DNA of 37,620 nt, taken from NCBI GenBank assembly GCA_020355945.1, contig CP070627.1:4262703-4300322 (forward strand), in the 5' to 3' direction. The stretch comes from Candidatus Aminicenantota bacterium (lineage in GTDB: Bacteria; Acidobacteriota; Aminicenantia; UBA2199). Under the pieces are notes generated by a model that worked only from the letters and a program-made list of their open reading frames with translations, did no database searches and was not told the DNA's origin. The translations under genes and the position numbers were made by a program. Positions 34,401 through 37,620 of the stretch are shown here, one piece after another (position 1 is the first letter of the stretch; each line of letters starts with the position of its first letter).

Positions 34401-36049
34401 GCTCCCCCTGCTTTTAATATCCCTATTATTGCTGCTATCATTACTAATGAACGTTCTAACAGGATGCCCACAATGGTATCGGGTTTAACACCTTTTGCTT
34501 TTAATAATTCCGCCAATTGGTCAGATTTATTATTTAATTGCCGGTAGGATATGGACGCGATAACTGGCCTCGCTCCACTGAAACCGGGCCCTTTGCCAGC
34601 GATTTCATCCGGTGTCCTGGCTGCCTGTTCTGCAAATAATTCATGGATGGTTTTATTTTCCGGGTAATGGACCTGCAATTGATTCCATTTTGTTAATAAT
34701 TGATTTTTTTCCCGGTCAGTTAATACAGAATAGGATGAAATCGCTTGAGCCGGGTTCTCTAAAATGCGCTTGAGTAATACCAAATAATGCTCGATCATCC
34801 GAGAGATCGTGGATTCGCTGAAAATATCCGAGTTATACACAAGAATACCTGAGAAACTCTCTCCTTTATCCTGGACCAGGATATTCAAATCATATTTTCC
34901 CCATCCCAGGTTGGTTTCAACAATCGTGATTTTTAGATCTCCCACCGGGGGTAGGGGGTGGGGAGTGTCTTCATATTGAAATAATACATCAAAAAACACC
35001 GTACGGCTCATATCTATAGCCGGGTTAATTTCTAATGCCAACTTATCAAATGGCATGTATTGATGTTTGTAAGCATCTTTGACAGTTTTATCCACTTCAC
35101 AGATAAATTCACGAAATGGGAGCTCTGTTGAGAGATAGTCCCTGATCACCAGTAAATTGGAAATGGGGCCAATTATTTTTTCTAAACCGGGTTGACTCCG
35201 ATTCTCTGCATTTATTCCCACCACAATTTCATCATGAGCGGTGTATCTATATAAAAGCGCTTTAAAGGCAGCTAATAAAGTAATAAAATTACTGGTCTTC
35301 TCCTGTTTACTAAAAGCCTTTATACGGTCGCATAAACCCTTTGGAAATGAAATCGATTGCCCTTTACCTTGATATGTATGAACCAGCGCCCTGGGCCTAT
35401 CTAATGGTAATTCCAATGCCTGGAGTTTAGCGGATATTTTTGATTTCCAATAACTCAACAATGATTCCATAAATTTTACCGATAAACTACGCTGCCACTG
35501 GGAAAAATCTGCATAATGAATCGAGAGATCAGGCAATTTAAGAGGTTGCTTCTTTAAATACCCTTTATAATATAAGAAAATTTCTTCCAGTAAAATGTTG
35601 AGGGAGTATCTATCTGCAATTATATGATGAATGGTGATTACGAAGATAAACTGCCGACTTTCAAACCGGATTAACTTACCTCGAATTAACGGTCCTTCAT
35701 GAAGTACAAATGGTTGATTTATTTCTTCGAAAGCACAAGAGATTGCCCGATCATATCCACCGCTATGACCATCCCCGGTCAAATCTAAAATTGATAAACT
35801 GAAATTTACGGTTTGATTCACCCACTGATAAGGTTTATCTTCCAGGTTAACGATCCGGGTGCGCAGGGCTTCATGGCGATTTATCACATCCTGTATACTT
35901 TTCTCTAATATTTCAATATCCAGGGGTCCTTCAATATTTAAAATTAATGGTATGTTATGATAAATAGGACTCGATTCATAAAGATATCCATTTTCAAACT
36001 TATCAATAAACCAGAGCCTTTCCTGGTGATAAGATGTCGGTATTTTCAC
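31463..36049 (-). CDS. NRPS subunit C-A(Thr)-PCP-C with C-terminal DFGF
   Basis: 1528 aa. The GTG start at 36049 follows AAGGAAGGA by about 7 nt and lies 21 bp after the previous stop. The first C domain (4-430) begins PTSYHQERLWF and has HHIIADR at 141, with Arg in place of the Gly of HHxxxDG. The A domain (455-950) has TSGTTGEPKG and pocket residues D,F,W,N,I,G,M,V,H,K, an exact match to the known threonine code. PCP serine is 1015 in GGHS. A second C domain (1063-1500) has LSSAQKRLY and HHIISDG at 1211, the type that takes an L-residue donor. The final residues are EDQGDFGF. The protein would load Thr and condense it onto the next carrier through its C-terminal C domain. The next NRPS subunit, beyond the radical SAM gene, has only a half-C in front of its A domain. 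Confidence 0.95.
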   Translation of the reverse strand: MKIPTSYHQERLWFIDKFENGYLYESSPIYHNIPLILNIEGPLDIEILEKSIQDVINRHEALRTRIVNLEDKPYQWVNQTVNFSLSILDLTGDGHSGGYDRAISCAFEEINQPFVLHEGPLIRGKLIRFESRQFIFVITIHHIIADRYSLNILLEEIFLYYKGYLKKQPLKLPDLSIHYADFSQWQRSLSVKFMESLLSYWKSKISAKLQALELPLDRPRALVHTYQGKGQSISFPKGLCDRIKAFSKQEKTSNFITLLAAFKALLYRYTAHDEIVVGINAENRSQPGLEKIIGPISNLLVIRDYLSTELPFREFICEVDKTVKDAYKHQYMPFDKLALEINPAIDMSRTVFFDVLFQYEDTPHPLPPVGDLKITIVETNLGWGKYDLNILVQDKGESFSGILVYNSDIFSESTISRMIEHYLVLLKRILENPAQAISSYSVLTDREKNQLLTKWNQLQVHYPENKTIHELFAEQAARTPDEIAGKGPGFSGARPVIASISYRQLNNKSDQLAELLKAKGVKPDTIVGILLERSLVMIAAIIGILKAGGAYLPIEPGYPGKRVTYMLDDSHTSLLLTQKELVKEIRFKGEAIDLINEKGYPSAAGDLSSLNVPADAAYVIYTSGTTGEPKGAVIEHRNVVRLLFNDNNPFDFDSHDVWTMFHSYGFDFSVWEMYGSLLYGGKLIIIPKMMAMDPTGFLQVLTKEKVTVLNQTPTAFYALIDEELKKPGGELNLRYVIFGGEALKPAKLKEWKEKYPGTQLINMYGITETTVHVTYKEITDQEIKSNQSNIGKPIPTLTAYVMERGLKLLPLGIPGELCVGGEGVCRGYLNRPGLTHQKFTRNPYKKVERLYCSGDLVKLQQTGEMEYLGRIDHQVKIRGHRIELGEIESQLLNHIDIKEAVVMVRTNPNSDKYICAYIVSQEELTVSQLRSYLSEGLPDYMLPSFSIKMDAIPLTPNGKVDRKALPAPEISIGKGYIAPQTKLEKKLVEIWSDVLGLEKEKISTEANFFELGGHSLKAVTMLSGIHKTLNVNIPLVELFRTPTIKGLSQYIKKAEEDQYIAIEPVEKKDYYSLSSAQKRLYILDQVEEVSTAYNIFGAFTLEGEWDAARLEAALRKLLQKHESFRTSFVMVEEEPVQRIHDNVEFAIEYDCAERKAHSAQRKEERQAPGAVRCASTIKNFVRPFDLSRAPLLRVGLMPLENKKYLLMADMHHIISDGVSAQIFVKEFAALFAGKELPLLRIQYKDYSNWHNIWIESAEFKKQEQYWLNRFTGDIPVLNIPLSYTRPKVRNYEGDEVNVVIEGNLMGKLERLMKKTGTTLYMILLAVCNLSLYKYTGQEDIIIGSVTTGRSHTELENIVGFFINMHAMRNRVKGEKLFLEFLEEVKKNTIDALDNQDYPFDELVSKLGIKRESNRYPLVDVVFQLQNIPFQPVELTQLQVSPYPYNHSLAKFDLYFEAFEMQNAISINIQYATSLFTRAAVEKMAKNYLYILNQVLDNENTRLEQIKILPGVSAAASNPLQEDQGDFGF
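32527..32600. repeat. Heptamer repeats forming an inverted structure in a C-domain loop
   Basis: The units are CACAGCG x2 and CCTGGCG x2, then a TTCCTCTTTA spacer, then CGCTGTG and TGCGCTG, TGCGCTT, TGCGCTC, TGCGCAA. CAGCGCACAGCG and CGCTGTGCGCTG are inverted copies, so a hairpin is possible. It encodes AERKAHSAQRKEERQAPGAV just before TIKNFVRPFDLS. Confidence 0.85.
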
Positions 36050-36070
36050 TTTAGCTTCCTTCCTTTTGTT

Positions 36071-37620
36071 TTAATTCCTGGCCACAGGAGTAATCGTTAG
36101 AAATTCTTCTTGCTCTTGAGGGCTAATCATTTCAATATCGGACAATTCCTGGTCTATGTTTTGCGCTAGTGAAGACAAAATGGTCCTGAAATATTCAATA
36201 AATCTTTCTATCGTACTCAATTTAAACAGTTTGCTGCAATATTCAAGATTAAATTGAATCCTTTCCTCAAAATCGATAGCTAATAAATTTATATCAAACT
36301 GTGCCGTATCCCTTCTGAAATCATAAATAGCCTCTTTATTTTCATCTGTGTTATCTATGAAGCCAGCAGCCCTATCTTTAATATTTGACTGGTTCAACAA
36401 ATTAAAGACAACATCGAAAATGGGGTTACGGCTGGGGTCTCGTTTTTTTAGCAGTTTATCCACCAAATTTTCAAACTGATATTCCTGGTTACCAAAGGCT
36501 TCCAGGGTTCGCGTTTTTACTTCTTGCAAAAATTTTCTGAAGGTTTTATCCCCTGTGGGGAAATTTCTAATAGGCAGGATATTTACAAACATGCCAATTA
36601 TACCTTCAAGGTCAGCATGGGTTCTTCCGGCTGTAGGTGTACCAATAATTATATCTTCCTGACCGATTAGTTTTGAAATTAGTATGATGAACGCAGCGAA
36701 TATAACCATATAAAGCGTTACATTTTCCTCTTTTACAATATTATTCAAGATATTGGTTTCCTTTTCATTCAATTCAAAGCTCACCGTATTACCTGCAAAA
36801 CTTTTTATTTTAGGCCTTTCATAGTCTGTGGAAAGGTTAAGCACCGGTAGTTGGCCGGATAAAGTTTTCAACCAATATTGTGCTTGCTTGTTTAGCAATT
36901 CTTTCGGTTCCTCACGATTCTGCCAGTGGGAGAAATCTTTGTATTGAAGCGGCAATGGGGATAGTTCTTTTCCTTTATACAAATCAATAAAATCTTTTTT
37001 CAATATTGTATGAGAGGTTATATCTGAAATGATATGATGCATATCCACCATTAAGATATATCTATTACCTGAACTTTCCTTTTGATGGGTGGTGGGGGCA
37101 GCGGGAGAGGGGTGGCCGCGATGAGCGGCCGGGGTGTGTTGAAGTTCTATCACCCCCACCCGCAGCAGTGGCGCCTGGGATAAATCAAAATGCCGGATGA
37201 AGTTCTTTATGATGGACTCAGGCGTTAATTCCTCCCTATTGTCTACTGCCTCCTGCCTCTTACTGCCTATGGCCTTTTGCCTGTTGCCTGGATTATAATA
37301 TTCTATTGCAAATTTCACTATATCATGGACCTTTTGCACAGGTTCATTAGCCAACATATGAAACGATGTTCTTATACTTTCATGTCTTTTTATCAATTTA
37401 ATGAAGCTCTTTTCAAATGCTTCAATGTCTAATTCACCTGGCAGCAGGAACATCTGACATATGTTATAAGCCGTGCTTTGGGGATCAATTTGCTGAGTAG
37501 AATATAACCTCTTTTGCGCCGGTGATAATGGATAAAATTCTTTCTCTTCTACCGGTTGAATGTCTAAACATAGGCTCTTTTCGCTTTTCATTATATATGG
37601 GGCCAGGCCTTTTATGGTGG
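36071..37620 (-). CDS. NRPS subunit, C-terminal part: PCP end and C domain
   Basis: This gene enters from the right edge. The ATG at 37591 is not its start. The frame is open to the edge, and the residues before that Met (TIKGLAPYI) match the last helix of a PCP (TIKGLSQYI in the neighbouring subunit). A complete C domain follows, from LSPAQKRLYSTQQ to the C-A linker ISPQEQEEF, and then the protein stops (TPVARN). Its catalytic motif reads HHIISDI, with Ile in place of Gly. The domain carries two insertions: one before the FIRHFDLS segment, and one rich in His, Pro and Ala before MVDMHH. Its end is not DFGF, and the next subunit begins with its own full C domain, so two C domains meet across the subunit boundary. 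Confidence 0.92.
   Translation of the reverse strand, partial: TIKGLAPYIMKSEKSLCLDIQPVEEKEFYPLSPAQKRLYSTQQIDPQSTAYNICQMFLLPGELDIEAFEKSFIKLIKRHESIRTSFHMLANEPVQKVHDIVKFAIEYYNPGNRQKAIGSKRQEAVDNREELTPESIIKNFIRHFDLSQAPLLRVGVIELQHTPAAHRGHPSPAAPTTHQKESSGNRYILMVDMHHIISDITSHTILKKDFIDLYKGKELSPLPLQYKDFSHWQNREEPKELLNKQAQYWLKTLSGQLPVLNLSTDYERPKIKSFAGNTVSFELNEKETNILNNIVKEENVTLYMVIFAAFIILISKLIGQEDIIIGTPTAGRTHADLEGIIGMFVNILPIRNFPTGDKTFRKFLQEVKTRTLEAFGNQEYQFENLVDKLLKKRDPSRNPIFDVVFNLLNQSNIKDRAAGFIDNTDENKEAIYDFRRDTAQFDINLLAIDFEERIQFNLEYCSKLFKLSTIERFIEYFRTILSSLAQNIDQELSDIEMISPQEQEEFLTITPVARN
37081..37142. other. G/C-rich in-frame insertion in a C domain
   Basis: This segment lies between the VGVIEL strand and the ILMVDMHH catalytic motif. 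It encodes HTPAAHRGHPSPAAPTTHQK, which is absent from the other C domains here. It contains GGCCGCGATGAGCGGCC, a 6-bp inverted repeat, and is clearly richer in G and C than its surroundings. Confidence 0.6.
37236..37292. repeat. TGCC-containing heptamer-like repeats in a C-domain loop
   Basis: Loosely repeated units such as TCCTGCC, TTTTGCC and TGTTGCC encode the NRQKAIGSKRQEAVDNR loop just before IIKNFIRHFDLS. The repeat is degenerate but at the same C-domain site as 6896-6945 and 32527-32600. Confidence 0.6.

Noticed and set aside
36071..37591. A 506-aa NRPS gene starting at ATG 37591
   Set aside because: The frame is open to the right edge, and residues before that Met match the end of a PCP domain, so the gene is longer and the Met is internal.

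Overview
The window holds one large nonribosomal peptide / polyketide assembly-line locus. All genes lie on the minus strand and read right to left. It is open at both ends: the first NRPS gene enters from the right edge and a PKS-NRPS gene leaves through the left edge. Base composition is moderately low in GC. The proteins carry many in-frame low-complexity insertions made of simple repeats. Together with the FtsX-type permease and the SUMF1 protein, this suggests an uncultured environmental Gram-negative bacterium. An Aminicenantes/Acidobacteriota-like host is my guess from style only, not a demonstrated assignment.

Layout in transcription order: (1) 36071->37620, end of an NRPS subunit, PCP-C. 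(2) 31463-36049, C-A(Thr)-PCP-C. (3) 30112-31410, MiaB/RimO-type radical SAM methylthiotransferase-like protein. (4) 24680-30076, half-C-A(Asn)-PCP-E-C. (5) 22956-24653, cobalamin-type radical SAM enzyme. (6) 18947-22945, half-C-A(Asn)-PCP-E. (7) 15595-18933, C-A(Thr)-PCP. (8) A 70-bp gap with a good promoter-like sequence. (9) 13128-15524, MacB/FtsX-type permease. (10) 11982-13106, membrane-anchored SUMF1/FGE-sulfatase-domain protein. (11) <1-11879, KS-AT-KR-ACP-C-A(Thr)-PCP-E-C-A(Asn-like, partial). No thioesterase, transposase, RNA gene or CRISPR array was seen.

If the subunits act in gene order, the backbone in this window would be ...-Thr-D-Asn-D-Asn-Thr-(malonate, ketoreduced)-D-Thr-Asx... 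. The residue calls come from binding-pocket positions read by eye. Both Asn modules are preceded by a radical SAM gene, which points to C-H functionalisation (methylthiolation and/or methylation) of the Asn residues or of the peptide bound there.

The most striking signal is a shared C-terminal tetrapeptide, DFGF. It ends four proteins of three unrelated kinds: two NRPS subunits, the MTTase-like radical SAM protein and the cobalamin radical SAM protein. In this window the tag occurs exactly where the next NRPS subunit starts with a C domain reduced to its C-terminal lobe. It is absent where the next subunit starts with a full C domain or KS. I infer a docking code in which the half-C domain recruits both the upstream NRPS and a radical SAM tailoring enzyme. 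A second theme is that simple repeats and perfect palindromes have repeatedly entered the same loops of C and A domains without breaking the reading frame.
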